This document shows positions 24,770 to 33,022 of a stretch of DNA of 64,000 bases, piece by piece. The notes under the pieces were generated by a model. That model worked only from the letters and a program-made list of their open reading frames with translations. It searched no databases and was not told the DNA's origin. The stretch comes from Streptomyces carminius. Its GTDB lineage: Bacteria > Actinomycetota > Actinomycetes > Streptomycetales > Streptomycetaceae. Numbering within the stretch: the first letter of the stretch is position 1; each line of letters begins with the position of its first letter. Both the position numbers and the translations under genes were made by a program. The stretch lies in the NCBI RefSeq assembly GCF_002794255.1, contig NZ_PGGW01000014.1:1-64000 (forward strand), in the 5' to 3' direction.

Positions 24770-26116
24770 TCAGGCCCGTACCGCCCCGGTGACGACCCAG
24801 CGGCCCGAGCGGACCCGCGGCCACAGGGTGGCCAGCCGGACCGCCATCGCCAGCCCGCCCACCGCCCACCACAGCGTGGTCAGCCCGCCGCCCAGCGCCG
24901 GCACGGCCAGCGCCACCGGCGCGAACAGCACCAGCGTCAGCAGCATCGCCCAGGCCAGGTACGGCCCGTCGCCCGCGCCCAGCAGCACTCCGTCCAGCAC
25001 GAACACCACCCCCGCCACCGGCGCGGTCACCGCCACCACCAGCAGGGCGGGCGTCAGCCGGTCGTGCACGGAGGTGTCCGGGGTGAACAGCGGCAGCAGC
25101 AGTGGCCGTACGGCGATCAGCAGCACCCCCAGCACCACCCCGGACACCACGCCCCACCGCACCATCCGGCGGCAGGCCGCCCGTGCTCCGGCCGCGTCCC
25201 CCGCGCCCAGGTACCGGCCGATGATCGCCTGCCCGGCGATGGCGATCGCGTCGAGGGCGAGGGCGAGCAGTGTCCACAGGGTCAGCACGATCTGGTGGGC
25301 GGCCACCTCGGCGTCCCCCAGCCGCGCCGCCACGGCGGTCGCGATCACCAGCACGGCGCGCAGCGACAGGGTGCGGACCAGCAGCGGCACTCCGGCCCGG
25401 CCACCGGCCCGGATCCCGGCGGCGTCCGGCCGCAGCGAGGCCCCGTGCCGCCGGGCCCCCCGGACCACCACGGTCAGATAGACGGCCGCCATCGCGCACT
25501 GGGCGAGCACCGTGCCCCAGGCCGAGCCGGCGATGCCCAGTCCGGCGCCGTAGACCAGCACCACGTTGAGCACGGCGTTGGCGGAGAAGCCGCCGACGGC
25601 CACGTACAGCGGGGTCCGGGTGTCCTGGAGCCCGCGCAGCACCCCGGTGGCCGCGAGCACGACGAGCATCGCCGGAATGCCCAGCGCGCTGATCCGCAGA
25701 TAGGTGACGGCGTACGGCGAGGCGGTGTCCGACGTCCCGAACGCGCCGACCAGCGCGGGAGCGGTCGGCAGCACGGCGGCCACCACCACCGCGCCGAGCA
25801 GCAGCGCCAGCCAGATTCCGTCCATGCCCTGGCGGATCGCGGCGGACAGGTCCCCGGCCCCGAGCCGGCGGGCGACGGCGGCGGTGGTGCCGTAGGCGAG
25901 GAAGACGAAGATGTTCACGCCCGTCGTCAGCAGGGTGGCGGCGACTCCGAGCCCGGCGAGCTGCGGGGTGCCCAGATGGCCGACGATCGCGCTGTCGGCC
26001 ATGACGAACAGGGGCTCCGCGACGAGCGCGCCGAGGGCGGGGAGCGCCAGCGAGACGATCTCGCGGTCGTGGCGGCGTGCCGCGGTGCGGCCGGCGGCGG
26101 GCGGCGCTTGTGTCAT
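24770..26116 (-). CDS. MATE family efflux transporter
   Basis: This 448-residue multidrug/toxin extrusion family membrane protein has twelve hydrophobic segments in two related halves. The first half starts REIVSLALPALGALVAEPLFVMADSAIVGHL. The second half repeats the pattern (AGVPLLVRTLSLRAVLV ... AAHQIVLTLWTLLALALDAIAIAGQAIIGRYLGAGD), which is the DinF-like MATE signature. I chose the ATG at 26116. It shares the spacer before dnaB with the dnaB promoter region. The substrate is unknown. Confidence 0.92.
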   Translation of the reverse strand: MTQAPPAAGRTAARRHDREIVSLALPALGALVAEPLFVMADSAIVGHLGTPQLAGLGVAATLLTTGVNIFVFLAYGTTAAVARRLGAGDLSAAIRQGMDGIWLALLLGAVVVAAVLPTAPALVGAFGTSDTASPYAVTYLRISALGIPAMLVVLAATGVLRGLQDTRTPLYVAVGGFSANAVLNVVLVYGAGLGIAGSAWGTVLAQCAMAAVYLTVVVRGARRHGASLRPDAAGIRAGGRAGVPLLVRTLSLRAVLVIATAVAARLGDAEVAAHQIVLTLWTLLALALDAIAIAGQAIIGRYLGAGDAAGARAACRRMVRWGVVSGVVLGVLLIAVRPLLLPLFTPDTSVHDRLTPALLVVAVTAPVAGVVFVLDGVLLGAGDGPYLAWAMLLTLVLFAPVALAVPALGGGLTTLWWAVGGLAMAVRLATLWPRVRSGRWVVTGAVRA

Positions 26117-26609
26117 GGTCCGATCCAAACATCCACAAGTAATAGTTGCAAGCTGCTCTGGACTCTTACAGATGCTTACCCCGGGTGAGGTCCTCCGCGC
26201 AGTTTGTCGCCACCTCACCCCCAAGGGGAAAGTTTTTCTCCTGCACAGCCGGTGGATGACGAAACAGCAGCTCAGAGGCTGTGTACAAGAGAGGCGACCA
26301 ACTTCTCCACAGCTTCGTCCCCCGCCTCGTGCACAGGAATCGCCGACTTCTCCACAGGCTCCGCCGAGTCATCCACATGGTCTGTGGATAACCGAGTTGG
26401 CTCCGCTCCTCCACAGCCCTACCGTGGTCCGGCGCCCGCCCCGCGTTCTCCCCCGCTTCGCCGTGTGTTCGGCGTATCCGGCGTGTTCGGCGTGCCTCCG
26501 GCGTGCCGTGACCGCCGACAGCCGGGAGAGGGACCGGTCCGGGACCGACTGTCAGAGCCGTGCCGTAGGAATGAGAGGCACGGCGAGAGGAACGGGAGGA
26601 GGTGGCGGG
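26117..26609. other. dnaB upstream spacer
   Basis: This 490-base stretch has no convincing gene. The part next to the MATE gene is A+T-richer (AAGTAATAGTTGCAAG near 26137). The middle holds the DnaA-box cluster listed separately. Base composition returns to high G+C before the dnaB start. Confidence 0.75.
26303..26415. promoter_or_regulatory. Cluster of DnaA-box-like 9-mers
   Basis: Five sites resemble TTATCCACA. They are TTCTCCACA at 26303-26311 and 26348-26356, TCATCCACA at 26369-26377, a perfect TTATCCACA on the minus strand at 26383-26391, and TCCTCCACA at 26407-26415. A weaker ATCCACA lies at 26131-26137. They occupy 113 bases about 200 bases upstream of dnaB. The individual matches are direct observations; DnaA binding is inferred. 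Confidence 0.6.
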
Positions 26610-28121
26610 ATGACGCAGCCCGAGCACGTCGAGAGCCCGGCACCCGGTTACGCGCCCGACATGGCGGGCGCCGGACCGGGGGACCACCTGCCCGCCTCCC
26701 GCCGGCACCGCGGCCCGGCGCCGGACGGCGACCGCCACGACCGCGGTTCCGACACCTGGCCGGCGGGCCCGTCCGGTGCGGCGGGCCCGATGGGCTCCTT
26801 CGAGCGCCTGCCCCCGCAGGACCTCGACGCCGAGCAGTCCGTCCTCGGCGGCATGCTGCTGTCCAAGGACGCCATCGCGGACGTGGTGGAGACCCTCCAG
26901 GGCCAGGACTTCTACAAGCCGGCCCACGAGACGATCTACCAGGCCGTCCTCGACCTGTACGCCAAGGGCGAGCCCGCCGACCCCATCACGGTCGCCGCCG
27001 AGCTGACCAGACGCGGCGAGATCTCCAGAGCCGGCGGCCCCGGCTACCTCCACTCCCTGGTGCAGACGGTCCCCACCGCCGCCAACGCCCAGTACTACGC
27101 GGAGATCGTCCACGAGCGCGCCGTCCTGCGCCGGCTGGTCGAGGCGGGCACCCGCATCACCCAGATGGGATACGCGGCCGACGGCGACGTCGACGAGATC
27201 GTCAACTCCGCCCAGGCGGAGATCTACGCCGTCACCGAGCAGCGCACCGCGGAGGACTACCTCCCGCTGGCCGACATCATGGAGGGCGCGCTCGACGAGA
27301 TCGAGGCGATCGGCTCGCGCAGCGGGCAGATGTCGGGCGTCCCGACGGGCTTCACCGATCTGGACTCCCTCACCAACGGGCTCCACCCGGGCCAGATGAT
27401 CGTCATCGCGGCGCGGCCCGCGATGGGGAAGTCGACGCTGGCCCTGGACTTCGCCCGGGCCTGTTCCATCAGGAACAACCTGCCCAGTGTGATCTTCTCG
27501 CTGGAGATGGGGCGCAACGAGATCGCGATGCGCCTGCTGTCGGCCGAGGCGCGGGTGGCGCTGCACCACATGCGGTCGGGCAGCATGACGGACGAGGACT
27601 GGAACCGGCTGGCGCGCCAGATGCCGGAGGTCACGGGCGCGCCGCTGTACATCGACGACTCACCCAACCTGACGATGATGGAGATCCGCGCCAAGTGCCG
27701 CCGGCTGAAGCAGCGGAACGATCTGCGGCTGGTCGTCATCGACTACCTCCAGCTGATGCAGTCGGGCGGCTCGCGCCGTCCCGAGAGTCGGCAACAGGAG
27801 GTCTCGGAGATGTCCCGGAACCTCAAGCTGCTGGCCAAGGAGCTGGAGGTGCCGGTGATCGCGCTCTCCCAGCTCAACCGTGGCCCCGAGCAGCGCACGG
27901 ACAAGAAGCCGATGGTCTCGGACCTGCGTGAATCCGGTTCGATCGAACAAGATGCCGATATGGTCATTCTCCTGCACCGTGAGGACGCCTACGAGAAGGA
28001 GTCCCCGCGGGCGGGCGAGGCGGACCTGATCGTGGCCAAGCACCGCAACGGCCCGACGGCGACGATCACGGTGGCGTTCCAGGGGCACTACTCGCGCTTC
28101 GTGGACATGGCCCAGACCTGA
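26610..28121 (+). CDS. dnaB: Replicative DNA helicase DnaB
   Basis: This hexameric helicase unwinds DNA at the replication fork. The 503-residue product has an N-terminal Pro/Gly-rich extension of about 60 residues. The DnaB N-domain (FERLPPQDLDAEQSVLGGMLL) follows, then the RecA-like domain with Walker A ARPAMGKST (268-276), the Walker B region LVVIDYLQLM and a DnaB-type RGPEQRTDKKP loop. No intein interrupts it, unlike many actinobacterial dnaB genes. The ATG at 26610 has a near-perfect GGAGGAGG ribosome site, so it is favoured over upstream codons. DnaA-box-like sites lie about 200-300 bases upstream. Confidence 0.96.
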   Translation: MTQPEHVESPAPGYAPDMAGAGPGDHLPASRRHRGPAPDGDRHDRGSDTWPAGPSGAAGPMGSFERLPPQDLDAEQSVLGGMLLSKDAIADVVETLQGQDFYKPAHETIYQAVLDLYAKGEPADPITVAAELTRRGEISRAGGPGYLHSLVQTVPTAANAQYYAEIVHERAVLRRLVEAGTRITQMGYAADGDVDEIVNSAQAEIYAVTEQRTAEDYLPLADIMEGALDEIEAIGSRSGQMSGVPTGFTDLDSLTNGLHPGQMIVIAARPAMGKSTLALDFARACSIRNNLPSVIFSLEMGRNEIAMRLLSAEARVALHHMRSGSMTDEDWNRLARQMPEVTGAPLYIDDSPNLTMMEIRAKCRRLKQRNDLRLVVIDYLQLMQSGGSRRPESRQQEVSEMSRNLKLLAKELEVPVIALSQLNRGPEQRTDKKPMVSDLRESGSIEQDADMVILLHREDAYEKESPRAGEADLIVAKHRNGPTATITVAFQGHYSRFVDMAQT

Positions 28122-28237
28122 CCGGCGTCGTTGTAGAGTCTCAAATCTCGTGGCACGGTCTCGATCGCGACGGCACGACGGCACGACGGTGGTACTTATG
28201 CCGCAGTTGTGAGCCTCCCTGGTCGGAGCTTTGGCCC

Positions 28238-28594
28238 TTGAAACAGAGCAGAGAAGGTCGGTGCGTCTCGGCCGAGCTGCCGAAGAGGCTCCAGGCGTGG
28301 TTCGCCGAGCACGAGGAACGCTTGCAGTCCTGCGGAATTACCGGTGATGTCCAGCGGTCGCCCGAGGACGGCCGTACCAAGACCAGTACCTGGATGACGC
28401 TCGAGACCGATGACTGCGTTGCCGTGCTCATCGTCTGGAGCAGCGGTGAAGCCGAACTCGAGTACGGGGACGTGGCAACCGGCCAGGTCCGACGACAGCA
28501 TCGTGATCTCTGCACCTCTCAGGACCTCCTCGACGCCATCGAGACCATCCGCGCGTGGACCCGGACGGAGGGTGGGCGGCTCCCGGACTGGTGA
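28238..28594 (+). CDS. Small TriTu-like immunity protein (orphan)
   Basis: This 118-residue soluble protein resembles, from memory, the TriTu family of immunity proteins attached to polymorphic toxins. The pattern is an N-terminal amphipathic helix (LPKRLQAWFAEHEERLQSCGI), a strand with an aromatic end (TSTWMTLETDD), a central VLIVWSSGEAELEYGDVATGQ and a C-terminal helix ending in RAWTR. No toxin gene is adjacent. The start is uncertain: a TTG at 28238 with an upstream CGGAG is the only in-frame start near the fold. The surrounding DNA (28130-28600) is lower in G+C than its neighbours, which hints at later acquisition. The family call needs a profile search; it is otherwise a hypothetical protein. 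Confidence 0.5.
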   Translation: MKQSREGRCVSAELPKRLQAWFAEHEERLQSCGITGDVQRSPEDGRTKTSTWMTLETDDCVAVLIVWSSGEAELEYGDVATGQVRRQHRDLCTSQDLLDAIETIRAWTRTEGGRLPDW

Positions 28595-28909
28595 TCTGAT
28601 CAGCCGGGTTGCTGATCGCGCAGATTGCTGGCGGTGCCGACGACGGACTCGTCGCTCAGCACCGCATCCAGGTCGGAACCCTGCTCGGCAGCTGCCGGCT
28701 CCAGGGCACCTCGCTGCGGAAGCGGTGCACCACCTGTTCCCGACACTCGTGTCGCCAAGCCGATTCTGTGTTGCCGGCCGTGACGCCGTTCCCGTCCGTC
28801 CCGGCCGCCCCCATCCGTCCCGGCCGTGGTGGGCCCGGGGTCCGGGATGGCAGGAAGGGTGGGTTGTTCGTCATTGCGGCCACCGCGGCCGGGGCGAAGG
28901 ATGGCTGTC
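28595..28909. other. Spacer with no recognised gene
   Basis: These 315 bases separate the immunity-like gene from the GlxA-type regulator. They contain short GTCCCGGCCG-type repeats near 28797-28825, but I see no gene, promoter motif or strong hairpin that I can defend. Confidence 0.6.
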
Positions 28910-29890
28910 ATGACGCGGAAAACCGTGCTGGTCGTCCTCTTCGACGGCGTGCAGAGCCTCGATGTGACCGGCCCCGTGGAGGTGTTCACGGGTGCCGGGC
29001 GCCACAGCGGGGATCCCTACGAGATCCGCACCGCTTCGCCCGACGGTGCTCCCGTCCGTGCCTCGAGCGGTCTCACCCTCGTCCCGGACGGCGCGCTGTC
29101 CGGGACTGCCGGGGCCGGGGTGCCGCACACCCTGCTCGTCCCGGGCGGCAGCGGCACCCGCCGCCCCGCCCCCCGGCTGGTCGACTGGCTGCGGGAGCAC
29201 GCCCGGCACGCCGAGCGCATCGTCTCCGTGTGCAGCGGCGCGCTGCTGCTGGCCGAGGCCGGACTGCTCGACGGTCGCCGGGCGACGACCCACTGGTCGC
29301 TCTGCGACCGCCTGGCCAGGAACTATCCGGCCGTGGACGTCGATCCGGACCCGATCTTCGTACGCGACGGGAAGATCGCCACCTCGGCCGGCGTCACCGC
29401 GGGCATCGATCTGGCGCTCGCCCTGGTCGAGGAGGACCACGGCAGGGACACCGCGCTCGCCGTCGCCCGCCATCTCGTCGTCTTCCTCCGGCGCCCGGGC
29501 AACCAGGCCCAGTTCAGCGTCCAGCTCGCCGCCCAGACGGCCCGGCGCGAACCCCTGCGCGAGGTTCAGCGGTGGATCACCGAGCACCCGGACGCGGACC
29601 TGTCCGTGGAGAGCCTCGCGGAACGTGCCCGCCTCTCCCCCCGCCACTTCGCCCGCGCCTTCCAGCTGGAGACCGGTACCACACCGGGCAGATACGTCGA
29701 GGGCGTGCGGCTGGAGCACGCCCGGCGGCTCCTGGAGGACACCACCGACGGCGTCGAGCGGATCTCCCGCGCCTGCGGCTACGGCACCCCGGAGGCGATG
29801 CGCCGCGCCTTCGTGAAGGCGCTGGGCACCGCTCCGGCCGAGTACCGGCGCCGCTTCCGCCCTTGTCCCTCACCCGAGCTCACCCACTGA
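28910..29890 (+). CDS. GlxA-type transcriptional regulator (DJ-1/PfpI + AraC)
   Basis: This 326-residue transcription factor has an N-terminal DJ-1/PfpI-like domain (VLVVLFDGVQSLDVTGPVEVF; the nucleophile-elbow cysteine in VCSGALLLAEAGLL) and a C-terminal AraC-type double helix-turn-helix (VESLAERARLSPRHFARAFQLETGTTPGRYVEGVRLEHARRLLE, then ISRACGYGTPEAMRRAFVKALG). I chose the ATG at 28910, spaced correctly from GAAGGA; an ATG at 28901 is possible. The next gene, ten bases downstream, encodes a stand-alone PfpI-like protein, so the regulator probably controls it. The ligand is not known. Confidence 0.9.
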   Translation: MTRKTVLVVLFDGVQSLDVTGPVEVFTGAGRHSGDPYEIRTASPDGAPVRASSGLTLVPDGALSGTAGAGVPHTLLVPGGSGTRRPAPRLVDWLREHARHAERIVSVCSGALLLAEAGLLDGRRATTHWSLCDRLARNYPAVDVDPDPIFVRDGKIATSAGVTAGIDLALALVEEDHGRDTALAVARHLVVFLRRPGNQAQFSVQLAAQTARREPLREVQRWITEHPDADLSVESLAERARLSPRHFARAFQLETGTTPGRYVEGVRLEHARRLLEDTTDGVERISRACGYGTPEAMRRAFVKALGTAPAEYRRRFRPCPSPELTH

Positions 29891-29900
29891 AAGGCAGATC

Positions 29901-30536
29901 ATGCAGATCGCGATCGTCCTCTTCGACCGCTTCACCGCGCTGGACGCGGTCGGCCCCTACGAGATGCTCTGCCGCCTGCCCGGCGCCGAGACGGTCTTCG
30001 TCGCACAGCGGCCGGGCCCGGTGCGCGGCGACCGCGGCAGCCTCACGCTCGTCGCGGACAAGGGGTTCGACGAGGTGCCGGCCCCCGACATCGTGGTGGT
30101 GCCCGGCGGCCCGGGGCAGTCCGCCCAGATGGAGAACGAGACGCTGCTCGGCTGGCTGCGCACCGCCAGTGCCACCAGCACCTGGACGACCTCGGTGTGC
30201 ACCGGCTCGCTCCTGCTCGCGGCGGCCGGACTGCTGGAGGGCCGCCGTGCCACCTCGCACTGGCTGACGCTCGACGGCCTCGCCGCGTTCGGCGCCGAAC
30301 CGACCGGCGAACGCGTCGTCGTGGACGGCAGGTTCATCACCGCGGCCGGGGTCTCGTCCGGGATCGACATGGGTCTCACCCTGGTCGGCAGGATCGCCGG
30401 CGACGAGCACGCGCAGGCCGTCCAGCTGATGACCGAGTACGACCCCCGGCCGCCGTACGACGCGGGCTCGCCGGAGAAGGCCCCCGCCGCGCTCGTCGAC
30501 AGGCTCCGGGCCGAGAGCCGGCTCGTCCTCCGGTAG
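29901..30536 (+). CDS. DJ-1/PfpI family protein (isonitrile hydratase-like)
   Basis: This 211-residue DJ-1/PfpI family enzyme has the cysteine nucleophile in SVCTGSLLLAAAGLL, and the family motifs AIVLFDRFTALDAVGPYEML and VVVPGGPG. The following ATSHWLTLDGL and VSSGIDMGLTL are typical of the subgroup that includes isonitrile hydratase and ThiJ-like proteins. The substrate cannot be told from sequence. It follows the GlxA-type regulator by ten bases, so the two are almost certainly co-transcribed, and a stem-loop at 30555-30589 follows. Confidence 0.87.
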   Translation: MQIAIVLFDRFTALDAVGPYEMLCRLPGAETVFVAQRPGPVRGDRGSLTLVADKGFDEVPAPDIVVVPGGPGQSAQMENETLLGWLRTASATSTWTTSVCTGSLLLAAAGLLEGRRATSHWLTLDGLAAFGAEPTGERVVVDGRFITAAGVSSGIDMGLTLVGRIAGDEHAQAVQLMTEYDPRPPYDAGSPEKAPAALVDRLRAESRLVLR

Positions 30537-30554
30537 CCGGGGCAGCCCGGGTAG

Positions 30555-30589
30555 CCGGTCCGGTGCCGGGGGCCACGGCACCGGACCGG
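30555..30589. terminator. Terminator hairpin after the PfpI-like gene
   Basis: The 13-bp arms 30555-30567 and 30577-30589 pair perfectly around a 9-base loop, 18 bases after the stop codon. This is a plausible intrinsic terminator for the two-gene unit. Confidence 0.75.
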
Positions 30590-30667
30590 GCTTCCGGGAG
30601 GAAGCGATGCCCGCGTGGGGCACCATGAGGAGCACGTCCGACAACACCGAGCGCCCGAGGAGGCGAC

Positions 30668-31258
30668 GTGTCCCCGCCGCGGAACCGTCCTCCGGACAAG
30701 ACCGGCGGATCGCCTGCTCCGGCGCCGGGAGCCACCTTCTGGCCTGCGGTACTGCTCACGGAGCGGCTCGTGCTGCGGCCGGCCGCGCGGGCCGACGCCG
30801 CGGCCATGTCGAGGCTGTGGACGGACGCCGGGGTCCGCCGGTATCTCGGCGGTCCCGTGCGCGGCGAGGCGCTCCGCTCCCGGGAGCGGGGATACGCGGG
30901 CGCCGTCGGCCTGTTCGCCGCCGTCCTGGGTGCGGACGACGGCCCGGTGGTCGGCTCGCTGCTGGTCGAGCCGGAGTCGCGCCGGGACGGGCGGACGGAG
31001 GTGTCGTACCAGCTGCTGCCCGAGCGCTGGGGCCGCGGATACGGCCGTGAGGCGGTCGCCGCCGTGGTCTCCTGGGCGCTGGCGGAGGTCACCCCGGAGC
31101 GGCCCGAGGTGGTCGCGGTGACCCAGGAGGCCAACGTCCGCTCCCGCCGCCTGCTGGAGGCCGTCGGCATGCGGCGGGTGGCGGCCTTCACGGAGTGGGG
31201 CGCCCCGCAGGTGCTGTACTCCACCGGCCCGGGCGGCACGGGAGGGGCGCGGCCTTGA
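30668..31258 (+). CDS. GNAT acetyltransferase (RimJ/RimL-like)
   Basis: This 196-residue GCN5-related acetyltransferase belongs to the Acetyltransf_3 group. It has TERLVLRPAARADAAAMSRLW near the N-terminus, an acetyl-CoA-binding region at RWGRGYGREAVAAVVSWAL, and NVRSRRLLEAVGMRRV at the end. The start is a GTG at 30668 preceded by GAGGAGG. The N-terminal 28 residues are Pro-rich and probably disordered. The substrate is unknown; relatives acetylate ribosomal protein N-termini, antibiotics or amino acids. Confidence 0.87.
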   Translation: MSPPRNRPPDKTGGSPAPAPGATFWPAVLLTERLVLRPAARADAAAMSRLWTDAGVRRYLGGPVRGEALRSRERGYAGAVGLFAAVLGADDGPVVGSLLVEPESRRDGRTEVSYQLLPERWGRGYGREAVAAVVSWALAEVTPERPEVVAVTQEANVRSRRLLEAVGMRRVAAFTEWGAPQVLYSTGPGGTGGARP

Positions 31259-31305
31259 GGCCGGTGGGGTGGGGGAGTGTCAGTGGCCGGTGCCATGCTG
31301 CCGGA

Positions 31306-31776
31306 ATGACGTCGCACCCGGAGAACCCGGAAACCCCGTGGACTCTCGCCGATCTCGACCGTGCCCTGCGTGCTAGTTGGGCCGCCGACACCTGCTGTCC
31401 CTCGGACATCACCCGTGTCGAGTGGCGTCCGGACAACCCGGCCTGGGGCCACTGCGACATCACCGCCCTGGTCGTCCACGACCTGTTCGGCGGTGAGCTG
31501 GTGGTCGGTGAGGTGTTCCACGAGGGCCGGCAGGAGGGGTACCACTGGTGGAACCGGCTGCCGAGCGGTGTGGAGTTCGATCTGACCCGTGAGCAGTTCC
31601 GCCGGGGCGAGACGGTGACCGGTGGGCGGGGCGTCGAGCGGCCCGTGGGGTCCTCGCACCGCCGCCGGGCGGAGTACCTGCTGCTGCGCGGCCGGGTCGC
31701 GGAGCGGCTCGGTCCGCTGCCGGAGACACCGGGGTCACCGGAGACGCCGTCGGAGCCGGTGCCGTCGGCCGGGTGA
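31306..31776 (+). CDS. YunG-like protein
   Basis: This 156-residue protein resembles the YunG family named after the Bacillus subtilis gene. It has an N-terminal helix (LADLDRALRASWAADTCCP) and the conserved block NPAWGHCDITALVVHDLFGGELV. The strongly conserved GYHWWNRLPSGVEFDLTREQF follows, then a helical C-terminus. The His, Cys and acidic residues in these blocks look catalytic, but no activity has been established to my knowledge. The start is the ATG at 31306. It lies 47 bases after the GNAT gene and 43 bases before an AraC gene on the same strand. Confidence 0.75.
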   Translation: MTSHPENPETPWTLADLDRALRASWAADTCCPSDITRVEWRPDNPAWGHCDITALVVHDLFGGELVVGEVFHEGRQEGYHWWNRLPSGVEFDLTREQFRRGETVTGGRGVERPVGSSHRRRAEYLLLRGRVAERLGPLPETPGSPETPSEPVPSAG

Positions 31777-31819
31777 GCGGGCCGCCGCAGTACGAGACGC
31801 GGAGGGAGACGCCGGCGGG

Positions 31820-32509
31820 GTGTACGAGGAGTGGCTTTCGCGGCGGGTGGCCGGTGCGGTGGTGTGGCGCCGGGAGGCGCTGCCGGACGCCCGCCGGACG
31901 CGGGTGCTGCCGGACGGGTGCACGGATCTGATCTGGACCGCCGGCGGGCTGCTGGTGGCCGGTCCCGACACCCGGGCCCAGCTGACCGACGAGTCCCCCG
32001 GCACCGGCTATGTGGGCCTGCGCTTCGCGCCCGGCACCGGGCCGCGGGTGCTGGGCGTACCGGCGCACGAGCTGCGTGACGCGCGGGTGCCGCTGGACTC
32101 CCTCTGGCCGGAGCGCGAGGTGCGGGAGCTGGCCGAACGGGTGGCCGGGGCGCCGGACCCGGCCCGGGTGCTGGAGGAAGTGGCCGGGGGACGGCTGCGC
32201 CGGACGCCGGACGACCCGCCGGTGCGGGCGGTGGTGGAGCGGCTGCGGGCCGGTGCGGGGGTCGCGGCGGTGGCGGACGCGGTCGGGTTGAGCGAGCGGC
32301 AGCTGTACCGCCGCTCGCTGGCGGCCTTCGGGTACGGGCCCAAGACGCTGGCCCGGGTGCTGCGGCTGGACGGTGCGCTGCGCCTGGCCCGCGCCGGGGT
32401 GCCGGCGGCGTCGGTCGCGGCCCGGGCCGGGTACGCCGACCAGGCGCATCTGTCACGTGAGGTCAGGGCGCTGGCCGGGGTTCAGCTCTCGGCGCTGCTG
32501 GCTGACTGA
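31820..32509 (+). CDS. AraC-family regulator with DUF6597-type N-domain
   Basis: This 229-residue regulator has an N-terminal beta domain of the DUF6597 type (TRVLPDGCTDLIWTAGGLLVAGP, then GTGYVGLRFAPG). The C-terminal AraC helix-turn-helix pair is VAAVADAVGLSERQLYRRSLAAFGYGPKTLARVLRLDGALR, then VAARAGYADQAHLSREVRALAG. I chose the GTG at 31820, which begins just before the N-domain and has GGCGGGG upstream. Its 3' end overlaps the convergent VOC gene by 28 bases. Confidence 0.87.
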   Translation: MYEEWLSRRVAGAVVWRREALPDARRTRVLPDGCTDLIWTAGGLLVAGPDTRAQLTDESPGTGYVGLRFAPGTGPRVLGVPAHELRDARVPLDSLWPEREVRELAERVAGAPDPARVLEEVAGGRLRRTPDDPPVRAVVERLRAGAGVAAVADAVGLSERQLYRRSLAAFGYGPKTLARVLRLDGALRLARAGVPAASVAARAGYADQAHLSREVRALAGVQLSALLAD

Positions 32510-32916
32510 GTGCCGGTCCCGGCGTCCGGCAGGGGCGCGAAGAGGGAGACGGCGTTGCCGTCGGGGTCGAGGACGACGGCGTAGCGCTGCCCCCACACGG
32601 CGTTCCAGGGAGCCAGGTGCCCGGGGTGCCCGGCCCGGACCAGCCCGGCGTACTGCTCGTCGACGTCGGCGGGGTCGTCGCAGCGAAAGGCCAGTTCGAC
32701 ACGGCCGCCGCCGTCGGGCGGGGTCCAGCCGGGGTCGAAGGAGCGGACGGTCTCCTCGGTGTCCCAGGCGATGCGCGGTCCGCCGGGCAGCGCGACCTCC
32801 ACATGGGGGAGGCCGTCGGCGTCGGCGGGGATGTCCAGGCCGAGGCGGCGGTAGAACGCCAGCGAGGCGGTCAGATCGGTGGTGACCAGGCCGATGAGGT
32901 CGAATCGAGGTGCCAT
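32482..32916 (-). CDS. VOC (glyoxalase/bleomycin-resistance fold) protein
   Basis: This 144-residue protein has the paired beta-alpha-beta modules of the vicinal oxygen chelate superfamily. The first module (FDLIGLVTTDLTASLAFYRRLGLDIP) and the second (VDEQYAGLVRAGHPGHLAPWNAVWGQRYAVVLDPDGNAVSLFAP) are both clear. Metal ligands would include a His in the first module (LPHVEVAL) and the Glu of the final strand, but the latter is replaced by Ser/Leu here, so metal binding is doubtful. The start is the ATG at 32916. It overlaps the end of the AraC gene convergently. Confidence 0.82.
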   Translation of the reverse strand: MAPRFDLIGLVTTDLTASLAFYRRLGLDIPADADGLPHVEVALPGGPRIAWDTEETVRSFDPGWTPPDGGGRVELAFRCDDPADVDEQYAGLVRAGHPGHLAPWNAVWGQRYAVVLDPDGNAVSLFAPLPDAGTGTQSASSAES

Positions 32917-33022
32917 GCCGCCATGGTGGACGCCGGAGCGGCCGGAGGTCTTGAAGGAATCGGACATTCGGCGGAACCGGTGAACTCGGTGAGACCGGCC
33001 GGTCCGGCGGACCCGGGCCGGG

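Noticed and set aside
28141..28515. A 124-codon minus-strand frame antisense to the immunity-like gene
   Set aside because: Ser/Cys-rich composition and no family resemblance; the plus-strand frame has coherent secondary structure and the immunity-like pattern.
28609..30267. A 550-codon open frame on the plus strand across the GlxA/PfpI region
   Set aside because: High G+C leaves few stops. The product is Arg/Pro-rich without motifs, while another frame encodes recognisable DJ-1 and AraC domains.
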